From: Marinobacter halodurans | Lineage (GTDB): Bacteria; Pseudomonadota; Gammaproteobacteria; Pseudomonadales; Oleiphilaceae | Direction: 5' to 3' | NCBI RefSeq assembly: GCF_004327985.1 | Contig: NZ_SJDL01000043.1 | Coordinates: 1 to 42,173 of the forward strand | DNA length: 42,173 bases | Shown here: in pieces, positions 34,674-41,165 of the stretch | How positions within the stretch are numbered: position 1 is the stretch's first letter | Layout of the letters: the number at the start of each line of letters is the position of its first letter | Made by a program: the position numbers and the translations under genes | The notes under the pieces: model-generated | Told to the model about the DNA's origin: nothing | The model's input: the letters and a program-made list of their open reading frames with translations, nothing else | The model's database searches: none

Positions 34674-35315
34674 TTAGCCGGGCAGGACGACGCTGGCCGT
34701 CATCATCCCCCAAAGCCAACTGATCCGGTAACGTTCAATGCCGGCCTGGGCAAAGCCGGCCTCCGCCAGCAGCCGGCGGCATTCACGCTCACGGTATACC
34801 TTCACATGCGCGGGACTCGTCAGGCGCAGCCACCAGTCACACAACCGGCACGCCAGGTAGTCGTCGCACCAGTCGGTGATCAACAACCGGCCACCGGGAC
34901 GCAGGACGCGCCCCATCTCGCGGAGCGCCCGCTGCGGGTCACGGACGTAATGAAACATGTTGCATGACACCACCGCGTCGAACGACTGGTCCTCGAAAGG
35001 CAGCGCTTCCGCCCAACCGGTATGGAGCTCCGTGCTGGCCGTGACACGCTCCCGGGCCACGGACAGCATGGCCGGTACGGGATCGACGCCCGCCAGTTGT
35101 GCCCTCGGGTATTGGCGAGCCAGTTTCTGGAGGAGGATGCCCGTGCCACAGCCGACATCGAGAACACGGCCTTCAGGCGGCAATGACAGACGAGCGAGCG
35201 TCGCGTTGCTGGTGGTTTCGATGTAGAACGGCCAGCGTCGGTCGTAGTCCGGTGCCAGGCGCGAGTACTCTTCAATGATGGGTTCTTTCACTGGCCCCTG
35301 CCCGTTTGCTCTCAT
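34674..35315 (-). CDS. Class I SAM-dependent methyltransferase (UbiE/Methyltransf_11 type)
   Basis: 213 residues: motif I 'VLDVGCGTGILLQKLA', post-I 'LAGVDPVPAMLSVAR', motif II 'FDAVVSCNMFHYV', motif III 'LRPGGRLLITDW'. The last ~50 residues end in a hydrophobic stretch (SWLWGMMTASVVL). Start ATG 35315 has a weak SD; GTG about eight codons later is an alternative. Acceptor substrate unknown. Confidence 0.87.
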   Translation of the reverse strand: MRANGQGPVKEPIIEEYSRLAPDYDRRWPFYIETTSNATLARLSLPPEGRVLDVGCGTGILLQKLARQYPRAQLAGVDPVPAMLSVARERVTASTELHTGWAEALPFEDQSFDAVVSCNMFHYVRDPQRALREMGRVLRPGGRLLITDWCDDYLACRLCDWWLRLTSPAHVKVYRERECRRLLAEAGFAQAGIERYRISWLWGMMTASVVLPG

Positions 35316-35358
35316 CCCGCACCGGTATTCGTGCCCCTGTTTCTGGCGCCCCGGCCAT

Positions 35359-35685
35359 TCAGGATTTGCCCGAACCCTTTCCCGGGCGACCGTAGAGTGA
35401 GCGCAGCTCATCCTTTGCCGCTTCGAGGACCTGGCGCTGGGCATCCGGCATATTCTTACCGGCCCGGTTCAGGTAGAACGTCAGCATCGACATCGCGGAC
35501 CGGTAGGGATCCGACTTACGCCTCTCGCTGCTCTCGGCGGACTCTTTCAGGGACTGCGCGATGGCCCTCGGGTCCTTGCGGGTGAACACACCCTCTTCCA
35601 GATCCAGGGCATCGCTGGTCTTGGTCACACGGTGCGACCAGCCTTTGGCGGCCGCCTGTTGATCCCGCTTCCGCGATTCAGACAT
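35359..35685 (-). CDS. DUF3175 family protein
   Basis: 108 residues, highly charged. 'GWSHRVTKTSDALDLEEGVF' followed by 'DPYRSAMSMLTFYLNRAGKN' matches what I know of DUF3175 almost word for word. Function unknown. ATG 35685 is preceded by GGAGAGGG; a longer frame to 35754 has no better signal. Confidence 0.82.
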   Translation of the reverse strand: MSESRKRDQQAAAKGWSHRVTKTSDALDLEEGVFTRKDPRAIAQSLKESAESSERRKSDPYRSAMSMLTFYLNRAGKNMPDAQRQVLEAAKDELRSLYGRPGKGSGKS

Positions 35686-35823
35686 GTCACCGCCCTCTCC
35701 GTTCGGGTGAGTTTGGTTGATCACGTTCAGCGTACCGGTCCCCACGCGCTCCATGAAGCCCCTTTACTCTACAGATCAAAAATAAGGTGTTCAGTCAGGC
35801 GACCAGAAGCCCGCCGGACACCC

Positions 35824-36075
35824 TTACTTTGCGTCCCATTCGTAGACGGTGACAACAGACGATCCGGAAGTGTGTACCGGATCCCTGAACGCCAGCGCCT
35901 CGGCTTCGTCCTTGTTGGCCGCCTGGATCAGATAGGCGCCGCCCGTCTTATCGGTAAACGGGCCGGCCAGATCCAGCTTACCCTGCTGGCGCAGGTCATC
36001 CAGGAAGGCGTAGTGGGCGTCGATTACGCCGGGATCGAACTCCGGCGTCCGAAAGGTAGTGACGAGGTATCGCAT
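35824..36075 (-). CDS. YciI-like protein
   Basis: 83-residue YCII-domain (dimeric alpha/beta ferredoxin-like) protein: 'HYAFLDDLRQQGKLDLAGPF' and 'GAYLIQAANKDEAEALAFRD' carry the conserved His and Asp of the putative active site. Biochemical role of the family is mostly unknown. Complete, normal length. Confidence 0.87.
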   Translation of the reverse strand: MRYLVTTFRTPEFDPGVIDAHYAFLDDLRQQGKLDLAGPFTDKTGGAYLIQAANKDEAEALAFRDPVHTSGSSVVTVYEWDAK

Positions 36076-36219
36076 CGCATATTCTCTCTGTGAGGGTTAT
36101 CGTGAGTCGCCGTACCGGTCTACCTGACGGTACCCACGGAGACAGGACAGCTTTCGGCCAAACAGCCGGTTCCATGTTCTCGATGTACAAACAGTTGCTC
36201 CGATGGGAGCCCCGGAACT

Positions 36220-36702
36220 TCAGACCTTCCTGCCACCGCTGGGCTCGGAGATCACATCGATGTCGACCAGGTTCCACGGTCGTCCCTTGTTGCGGTAGAT
36301 GCGCTTGTTGAGGTCCGGGTAGTCGCCTACATCGTGATCCCGTCGTTCGCCGACGACAATGCACTTCAGCACCGTATCGCCGTTGTTGCGCAGGGAATGG
36401 GCGTCGCCACCGGCCCGGTAGCCCAGGAAATCCCCGGCATTCACCTGCACGGTCTTGTCGCCGATCCGGGCTTCCGCCGTGCCTTCGAGGACGTAGACAC
36501 ACTCATCCTCGTAATAATGCCTGTGAAACTCGGTGGATTCCCGCCCCGGCTGCACTTCGATGATGTGAAAACCAAAGCCCGTAATACCGGTCAGATCGCC
36601 CAGGGACTTGTTGGTCCGCTTGGCGTTGTCATTGAGAAAGTGGGTTTTCCCGATGCCTTCGAATTGGTCGATGTCGGCTTTGGTGAGGTGGTATTTGTCC
36701 AT
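36220..36702 (-). CDS. Cupin-domain protein
   Basis: 160-residue single cupin. Motif 1 has its metal-ligand histidines and Glu ('EFHRHYYEDECVYVLEG') and motif 2 is 'NAGDFLGYRAGGDAHSLRNN' with the second-motif His. A metal ion is therefore likely bound, unlike the cupin at 16550. No substrate can be named. No strong SD before ATG 36702. Confidence 0.85.
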   Translation of the reverse strand: MDKYHLTKADIDQFEGIGKTHFLNDNAKRTNKSLGDLTGITGFGFHIIEVQPGRESTEFHRHYYEDECVYVLEGTAEARIGDKTVQVNAGDFLGYRAGGDAHSLRNNGDTVLKCIVVGERRDHDVGDYPDLNKRIYRNKGRPWNLVDIDVISEPSGGRKV

Positions 36703-36827
36703 GGCCCATGTCCATTCTGGTTTGATGGCCGATCAACACGGGAACGCGTCGTGGCCCGCAAGAATCAAGCGATAAGAGGCACACCCAGTGGACCCCATGG
36801 CCAACCCTGCTCTGCTGGCACGCCTCG

Positions 36828-37172
36828 TCACTTCGGTCCTTTTAACCGGCGTTTGAGCTTGACCAAGTAAACAAGAGCAATAAAGGCGACGCAAGTGCCT
36901 GCGGACATCCATAGTTGACTCAGCCTGGGCGGAATAACAAGCCGAAAGGTCTGCCAGGAGTCTCGCGTAACACCCTTGCCTCGCGCCACACTTAAATTGA
37001 GACCAATGCCGACAATGAGGCTGACACCCACCGAATTGAGCCAAATCGAAATATCTGGATCAAAGTAGTAGCCAACGGTGACGAGATACCAGATGAAATA
37101 GCACCATAAAGCCGTCTTGCCAATGGCAAGATTCCCAAGATACTGGATCACATTGAGCTCATCCGGGCACAT
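36828..37172 (-). CDS. Small inner-membrane protein of unknown function
   Basis: 114 residues with three hydrophobic segments (about 20-37, 42-60, 85-105) and a basic C-terminus (KLKRRLKGPK). Codon use is less GC-rich than the genes to the left. It is the last gene before the integron and could be part of the region's mobile past. I do not recognise a family. Confidence 0.6.
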   Translation of the reverse strand: MCPDELNVIQYLGNLAIGKTALWCYFIWYLVTVGYYFDPDISIWLNSVGVSLIVGIGLNLSVARGKGVTRDSWQTFRLVIPPRLSQLWMSAGTCVAFIALVYLVKLKRRLKGPK

Positions 37173-37269
37173 CCCTCACCCCTGCCTCGTCCAGTCCGCC
37201 CTTACGGCCGGATGCCATCGAAATCCAACGCTAACAGAGAAAACCGCCGGCAAAAACGCGGCAATAACG

Positions 37270-37357
37270 GGGACCGATTTATTTTTAGGGGTCGTGCAAC
37301 CACTGAAAGGGCAATCTGCCCCATTTTTATCGCTTTACAACCCAATAAATCGGTCCC
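37270..37357. repeat. 14-bp inverted repeat, likely RAYT/REP-type remnant
   Basis: GGGACCGATTTATT (37270-37283) and AATAAATCGGTCCC (37344-37357) are exact reverse complements 60 bp apart, just beyond the integrase stop. Sequences of the type GGGACnGATTTATT recur around REP-associated tyrosine transposases in gammaproteobacteria. No transposase is left here. It could also terminate integrase transcription. Confidence 0.5.
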
Positions 37358-37369
37358 GGAATCCCAGCA

Positions 37370-38353
37370 TCAAACATCCAACGGACTGCTGATGCCACGT
37401 TCGTGGGTGCCAACGACATGGGTATATATCTGTGTCGTGGAAATGTCGTTGTGGCCTAGCAACTCCTGAATGCTGCGAATGTCTGTGCCCCGTTTTAGCA
37501 GGTTGGTGGCGAAACTGTGCCGAAAGGTATGGCAACTGCCCTTTTTGCGAATACCCGTGGCTTTCATGGCTTCGTTCACAAAGCGCCGAACCTGCTGCTC
37601 CCCGATATGATGGCGCCGACGAACCCCCGAACGTGGATCAATAGACAGCCTCTGTGCCGGGAACACATATTGCCAGGCAGAACTGCATGCAGCGCCTGGG
37701 TACTTCTTTGCCAATGCGTTGGGCATATAGACTTCGCCGAAACCATCCTTCAGATCTTGCCGGTGAAGCGCGAGTGCGAACTCAACCTGAGTACTCAGAC
37801 GTTCGCAGATCGACGCGGGCAAGATTGTCCGCCGCCATTTATCACCTTTGGTTTCTCGCACGAACAAACACGGTTCGGAAAAATCCACATCCTGGATTCT
37901 CAGCCGTACCGCCTCCATTACCCGCAAACCAGAGCCATACATCAGGCTGGCCACCAGCTTGTGGGTGCCATGCATGTGCGACAGCACCGACATCGCCTCT
38001 TCATGACTGAAGACGGCAGGCAACTTTCGCCCCCGGGACGGGTTGGTAAACTGCAAGTCGCCCAACTCTTTGCCAAGAAACTGGTGATACATGAATACCA
38101 CTGCGTTCAGTGCTGTTTTCTGCGTGTTCACCGCGACATTGCGATTATTCGCCAGATGACTCAACCACGAATTAACCTCCTCTGCCCCCATGGATTCCGG
38201 ATGGCGCTTGTTATGAAACCGGATGAATTCGCGCACCCAGTTGCAGTAGGTTTTTTCTGTCCGGTAAGCCAGGTGGCGAGCGCGAATGAACGCCCGGAAA
38301 CGGTCCATAAACCGGACGGGAACGGCAGGCAGCGGAACAGGTATGTCGTCCAT
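37370..38353 (-). CDS. intI: Integron integrase
   Basis: Site-specific tyrosine recombinase, 327 residues. It has a SAM-like N-terminal domain (about 15-105) and a catalytic domain with all active residues: Arg144 ('GSGLRVMEAV'), Lys169 ('ETKGDK'), His275 and Arg278 ('CHTFRHSFA'), His301 ('LLGHNDIS') and nucleophile Tyr310 ('TQIYTHV'). The extra segment that separates IntI from XerC/D and is needed for attC binding is present (about residues 196-222, 'DLKDGFGEVYMPNALAKKYP'). The start is ATG 38353 because AAGGAC lies 8 nt upstream; the in-frame start at 38404 would cover the promoter. The gene appears intact, so cassettes should be mobile. Confidence 0.95.
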   Translation of the reverse strand: MDDIPVPLPAVPVRFMDRFRAFIRARHLAYRTEKTYCNWVREFIRFHNKRHPESMGAEEVNSWLSHLANNRNVAVNTQKTALNAVVFMYHQFLGKELGDLQFTNPSRGRKLPAVFSHEEAMSVLSHMHGTHKLVASLMYGSGLRVMEAVRLRIQDVDFSEPCLFVRETKGDKWRRTILPASICERLSTQVEFALALHRQDLKDGFGEVYMPNALAKKYPGAACSSAWQYVFPAQRLSIDPRSGVRRRHHIGEQQVRRFVNEAMKATGIRKKGSCHTFRHSFATNLLKRGTDIRSIQELLGHNDISTTQIYTHVVGTHERGISSPLDV

Positions 38354-38374
38354 GATAGCACGTCCTTTATATAA

Positions 38375-38390
38375 CTGTTTATTTATACAG
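38375..38390. promoter_or_regulatory. LexA (SOS) box in the integrase promoter
   Basis: CTGTTTATTTATACAG fits the gammaproteobacterial LexA consensus CTGT-N8-ACAG exactly. It lies 22 bp upstream of the intI start codon, between a -35-like TTGACG (minus strand, 38395-38400) and the expected -10, where LexA is known to repress integrases of other integrons. Integrase would thus be induced by DNA damage or conjugation. Confidence 0.8.
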
Positions 38391-38394
38391 CCTA

Positions 38395-38400
38395 CGTCAA
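38395..38400 (-). promoter_or_regulatory. Candidate -35 of the intI promoter
   Basis: TTGACG on the minus strand, with weak -10 candidates (AGTTAT or TTATAT) 18-20 bp downstream. The LexA box lies between them. Confidence 0.4.
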
Positions 38401-38419
38401 CCACGAGGCTCTGACAACC

Positions 38420-38677
38420 GGAAAAATGGTCGTTGCGACCATGAACTGGGCGGAATTTTGAAAATCTATGACTTCGGCTTTTAAATCAGCAGGTTGCCGC
38501 TTCGACAGAAAATGAGGATAGTGGTCTTTATGATCATTTTTGTTTGGAAAACCAGAAAGCAGAATAATGGGAAGTTATTGACCTGAGGGGATTTTCTGCC
38601 TAGGTTGGAGACGTGTTGGAAATGAAATATGAGTCGTTGGAAAAACGGTCGTGACGACTCATATACAAAGGTTAAGT
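38420..38677. other. attI recombination region
   Basis: Between the integrase and cassette 1. The crossover is at GTTAAGT (38671-38677), whose complement ACTTAAC is the R'' of the cassette 1 attC, as expected after an attI x attC insertion. Two imperfect direct repeats (GGAAAAAYGGTCGTnnCGAC at 38420-38439 and 38639-38658) lie at either end of the region, reminiscent of the DR1/DR2 integrase sites of attI1. The second repeat falls within an 11-bp inverted repeat (38627-38637 and 38654-38664). Confidence 0.7.
38540..38568 (+). promoter_or_regulatory. Candidate cassette promoter Pc
   Basis: TTGTTT (38540-38545), a 17-bp spacer and AATAAT (38563-38568) point toward the cassettes about 100 bp before the attI crossover. 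A second, weaker candidate is TTGACC (38578-38583) with TAGGTT 17 bp later. Confidence 0.4.
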
Positions 38678-38693
38678 TTCAGGAGATTTGGCT

Positions 38694-39365
38694 TTGGGCA
38701 TTAAATTCCGGGCAGTGAGAATAACAAGCGAAGCAAAGCTGGAAGATATCGCTGAAACCATGCAGCGGGTTCTCGTAAACTTCTCGAATCCAATAAATTT
38801 CTCAAGCGTCTTCTATCGAGATCCGCGTGAAGGCGAAACTATCGCTACGATGGTAGCATTCCAAAATAAAGATGCCTTTTATTTGGATCGGCCGGACCCC
38901 GAGTTGCGCTCTTCCTTTTCGTCTAAAGCCCGGAAGCCTGATTTATTGTCTAACGTCTTCTCAAAATTCGGTGGGGCACATGCAGAGAAAGACGTATCTG
39001 ATTACATCAGTCGAATTGTTGCGGTGGCCACGGCAAGACAGCTAAGCACACGTTTTCATAATGCGACGGCTCATATTGTTTCCGATACTTTATGTGAGTG
39101 TGGGCACATCACTTTCCAGAATGGGGTTGCCGCCAGCGGAGTTTTGGTCAGCCCAGAAGGCACAGAAAGAAAGGTCTCCATAAGTAATGGAAGTATAGAG
39201 ACCTCAGAATATTCTGTTGGTGCGGACTACCAGAAATATTTTTTTGAACAATCGAACATGGATTTAGAAGAATTTTTGGAGTCGTTGGAGTATTTGGGTC
39301 GCATCCAGGTCATGGCGAAAAAAGAATTGATTCCGAATGCTCAGTTTGAGCTGGAGAAAACTTAA
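38694..39365 (+). CDS. Cassette 1 protein, unknown function
   Basis: About 223 residues, soluble, no signal peptide, no family recognised. There is a Cys pair in 'LCECGHITF' and a predicted mixed alpha/beta composition; the last third is acidic. A TTG start at 38694 is chosen because AGGAG lies 8 nt upstream, within 23 bp of the attI crossover as in most cassettes; TTG 38688 is too near the SD. The stop codon lies in the first arm of the attC (39363-39365), a strong sign of a true cassette gene. Being first in the array it should be the best expressed. Codon use is AT-richer than the host's. Confidence 0.75.
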   Translation: MGIKFRAVRITSEAKLEDIAETMQRVLVNFSNPINFSSVFYRDPREGETIATMVAFQNKDAFYLDRPDPELRSSFSSKARKPDLLSNVFSKFGGAHAEKDVSDYISRIVAVATARQLSTRFHNATAHIVSDTLCECGHITFQNGVAASGVLVSPEGTERKVSISNGSIETSEYSVGADYQKYFFEQSNMDLEEFLESLEYLGRIQVMAKKELIPNAQFELEKT

Positions 39366-39446
39366 CAAGGTATTGCAGTTTGTTCCGGGCCTAAGGCCCT
39401 CCACCGGACGCCCCTGTCGGGGCGCCGCTGAATAACGGCGTTATAA
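39360..39446 (+). repeat. attC site of cassette 1
   Basis: R'' ACTTAAC (39360-39366) and R' GTTATAA (39440-39446), 87 bp. Inner arms AGGTATTGCAG and CTGAATAACGGCG pair with an extrahelical base. The middle holds two small hairpins (GGGCC-TAA-GGCCC and CGCCCC-TGT-CGGGGCG). R'' is the exact complement of the GTTAAGT at attI. Confidence 0.8.
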
Positions 39447-39484
39447 GCCAAAGCTTCGGTCATTTTCTGGTGGTTAAGTGCATG

Positions 39485-39537
39485 GGCCTTGGCGGCAAAT
39501 AGGGCCGTATTTTTGGCTTTCGTTAATGGCCAAGGCC
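39485..39537. other. Inverted repeat inside cassette 2
   Basis: GGCCTTGGC (39485-39493) and GCCAAGGCC (39529-39537) are exact 9-bp complementary arms 35 bp apart. In a cassette without a convincing gene this may mark a structured RNA or a terminator-like element. Confidence 0.35.
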
Positions 39538-39645
39538 AGCAACATGGTCGTCCAATCTGGAAGCCTGTATTGGCTTCTTTCTGGTTTTCATCAACGTGCC
39601 CAGTTTGTGGGGCCGTTCGTCGTAAATTCTAAATGGGCCGGGTAG
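39526..39645 (+). CDS. Possible 39-residue ORF in cassette 2
   Basis: ATG 39526 to TAG 39645, peptide beginning MAKASNMVVQSGSLYWLL, hydrophobic-rich. No SD seen and no family. Listed because a cassette normally carries a gene and this lies near the expected start. It is just as likely noncoding. Confidence 0.2.
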   Translation: MAKASNMVVQSGSLYWLLSGFHQRAQFVGPFVVNSKWAG

Positions 39646-39815
39646 TTTGGTGGTTTGTATCGGTGCCGGATCGCGAGCAGGTGCGGGGCTTCTTTGGAGT
39701 TCGCATGCGAGTTGAGGGGTGGATCGGAAACCATCGGGTGAACCGGCTTCTAACCAGCCGCGTCAGTCGGACCGGTTTGTCACGCTGCGCGCGCCAACCC
39801 GGCCGCTGCGCATGA
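39633..39815 (+). CDS. Possible 60-residue ORF of cassette 2, ending in the attC
   Basis: ATG 39633 to TGA 39815; the product is basic and Trp/Arg-rich (MGRVVWWFVSVPDREQVRGF at the start). The stop falls inside the attC, as for genuine cassette genes, but the last 20 codons are simply attC sequence and no SD is evident. Function unknown; may be spurious. Confidence 0.25.
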   Translation: MGRVVWWFVSVPDREQVRGFFGVRMRVEGWIGNHRVNRLLTSRVSRTGLSRCARQPGRCA

Positions 39816-39824
39816 GCGTTATGT
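39748..39824 (+). repeat. attC site of cassette 2
   Basis: R'' TTCTAAC (39748-39754) and R' GTTATGT (39818-39824), 77 bp. Inner arms GCGTCAGTCGGACCGG and CCCGGCCGCTGCGC pair fully if three bases (T, T, A) are left extrahelical, the signature that directs the integrase to the bottom strand. GTTATGT is the start of cassette 3, whose own R'' is its exact complement. Confidence 0.88.
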
Positions 39825-39867
39825 TTCCACGCCGTAGAAAGTCTTGCTGGATCTTTGAAGGAATATT

Positions 39868-40710
39868 ATGAGCTTTTTTCATATTGTTGTTGAAACCAAT
39901 GAAAAGGACAAAAATGGGCGCTTCATCAAGGTTATTGAATGTGACCGCACGGACCTAGAAGAAATTAGAGATGAAATAATCCGACCTTACGTGCTAAGAG
40001 ATGAAATCCTTGTTGACGGCGCCTACCTTGAATTTAGCAAGATACGTTCGCTCAAGATTAAGCAAACAGAGAGGGACGCTTCAGGCACGGCTGATGCAGC
40101 GAACAGTAACATTCCTCCAAATGTCATTGTGTTTCTGTCTACCGAAGATGTAATAAGTGGCGATGGCTACACAACTGATTTAACGCGTAATTTAATAAAG
40201 GAAGTGAAAGACTCTGTCGCTAACGAGTCGAAAAAGGAAGCTCCGCCAGTTAATTTGGCGTCGGACAATAAGAAGGTTTTTGTTGTTCATGGTCACGATA
40301 ACGCAGCTAAATCAGAAATGGCTCGTTTTCTCGAAAAGGCGAAGTTGGAACCAATCGTGCTGCACGAGCAAGCAAGTTCAAGCCGAACGATTATTGAGAA
40401 AATTGAGGCAAATAGTGACGTTGGATATGCAGTTATTTTGTACACACCGTGTGACATAGGTGCCAAGAAATCCGAATCCCCTGAACTAAAATCTAGAGCC
40501 AGGCAAAATGTTGTATTCGAGCATGGATACTTTATAGGTCGGCTGGGGCGCCCAAGAGTTTCGGCTTTGCTAGTAGATGGTGTTGAAGCGCCTAATGATA
40601 TAAGCGGTGTCGTCTACATTGATCTAGACCTTAGAGGTGCTTGGAAGCTTGATCTAGCAAAGGAGTTAAGGGAAGCAGGATATACAGTTGACCCTTCTGC
40701 TTTATTGTAA
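39868..40710 (+). CDS. Cassette 3 protein with C-terminal TIR-like domain, candidate NAD-cleaving defence protein
   Basis: 280 residues. The C-terminal part (about 135-278) matches the TIR-like nucleotide-binding family PF10137, the type also found as CBASS Cap12 and Pycsar effector TIRs: 'KKVFVVHGHDNAAKSEMARF' (beta-A/alpha-A), 'GYAVILYTPCDIGAKK' and 'RARQNVVFEHGYFIGRLGR', where Glu218 is the candidate catalytic acid. The N-terminal ~70 residues form a separate unknown alpha/beta domain ('FHIVVETNEKDKNGRFIKVI'), joined by a linker with 'NVIVFLSTEDVISGDG'. No membrane helix, STING or nucleotide-cyclase gene is next to it. Start ATG 39868 has AAGGA 7 nt upstream and is 50 bp into the cassette. 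AT-rich relative to the host. NADase activity and phage defence are inference from family. Confidence 0.85.
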   Translation: MSFFHIVVETNEKDKNGRFIKVIECDRTDLEEIRDEIIRPYVLRDEILVDGAYLEFSKIRSLKIKQTERDASGTADAANSNIPPNVIVFLSTEDVISGDGYTTDLTRNLIKEVKDSVANESKKEAPPVNLASDNKKVFVVHGHDNAAKSEMARFLEKAKLEPIVLHEQASSSRTIIEKIEANSDVGYAVILYTPCDIGAKKSESPELKSRARQNVVFEHGYFIGRLGRPRVSALLVDGVEAPNDISGVVYIDLDLRGAWKLDLAKELREAGYTVDPSALL

Positions 40711-40793
40711 ACATAACAAATGGCTGTTGTCGGACGTGGACTTCCCCTAGTCGAGTGGACACGCATCGATAACTCCCAAGCAGGAGAAAACCG

Positions 40794-41165
40794 ATGCCGG
40801 AAATGATCACAGGGAAGAAAACCCAGCAGTACAGCACTGAGTTCAAAGTCAAAGCGGTGGAATGGAGCCACCAGGCCCACCGGAGCGTCAAAGGCGTTGC
40901 GGAAGCGCTGGATATCCATCCCTTCATGCTGTCACGCTGGCGAAAGGAATACCGTGAGGGAAAGTTCGCCATGAAGCGTGTCAAAAGAGCACCCGCCCAA
41001 GCCAAGCAGCAGATCAAAGAGCAGGATGAGATTAACCGCCTGAAGCGCCAGATCACCGAGCTTCAGGAGGAAAACGACATCCTAAAAAAGTTTCAACGCT
41101 TTCAGGCCGAGGAACGGCGGAAGCGTTCCGGTTCGTCTGGAAACACCGACGGGAACACGGAGTAA
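40794..41165 (+). CDS. IS3-family transposase OrfA
   Basis: 123 residues: HTH ('VKGVAEALDIHPFMLSRWRK', about residues 28-47) and a leucine-zipper coiled coil ('INRLKRQITELQEENDILKK', about 79-98). SD AGGAG before ATG 40794. The sequence AAAAAAG at 41084-41090 (codons CTA AAA AAG) is the standard -1 slippage site, giving the OrfAB transposase. Confidence 0.93.
   Translation: MPEMITGKKTQQYSTEFKVKAVEWSHQAHRSVKGVAEALDIHPFMLSRWRKEYREGKFAMKRVKRAPAQAKQQIKEQDEINRLKRQITELQEENDILKKFQRFQAEERRKRSGSSGNTDGNTE

Noticed and set aside
38353-38404. N-terminal extension of the integrase to 38404
   Set aside because: It would include the LexA box and promoter; ATG 38353 has a proper SD and fits the family start.
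39473-39479. GTTAAGT as R' of the cassette 1 attC (exact complement of its R'')
   Set aside because: GTTATAA at 39440 gives a better inner-arm match and an 87-bp site. Complementarity of R'' is expected with the cassette's own start (attI GTTAAGT), not with the next cassette's start.
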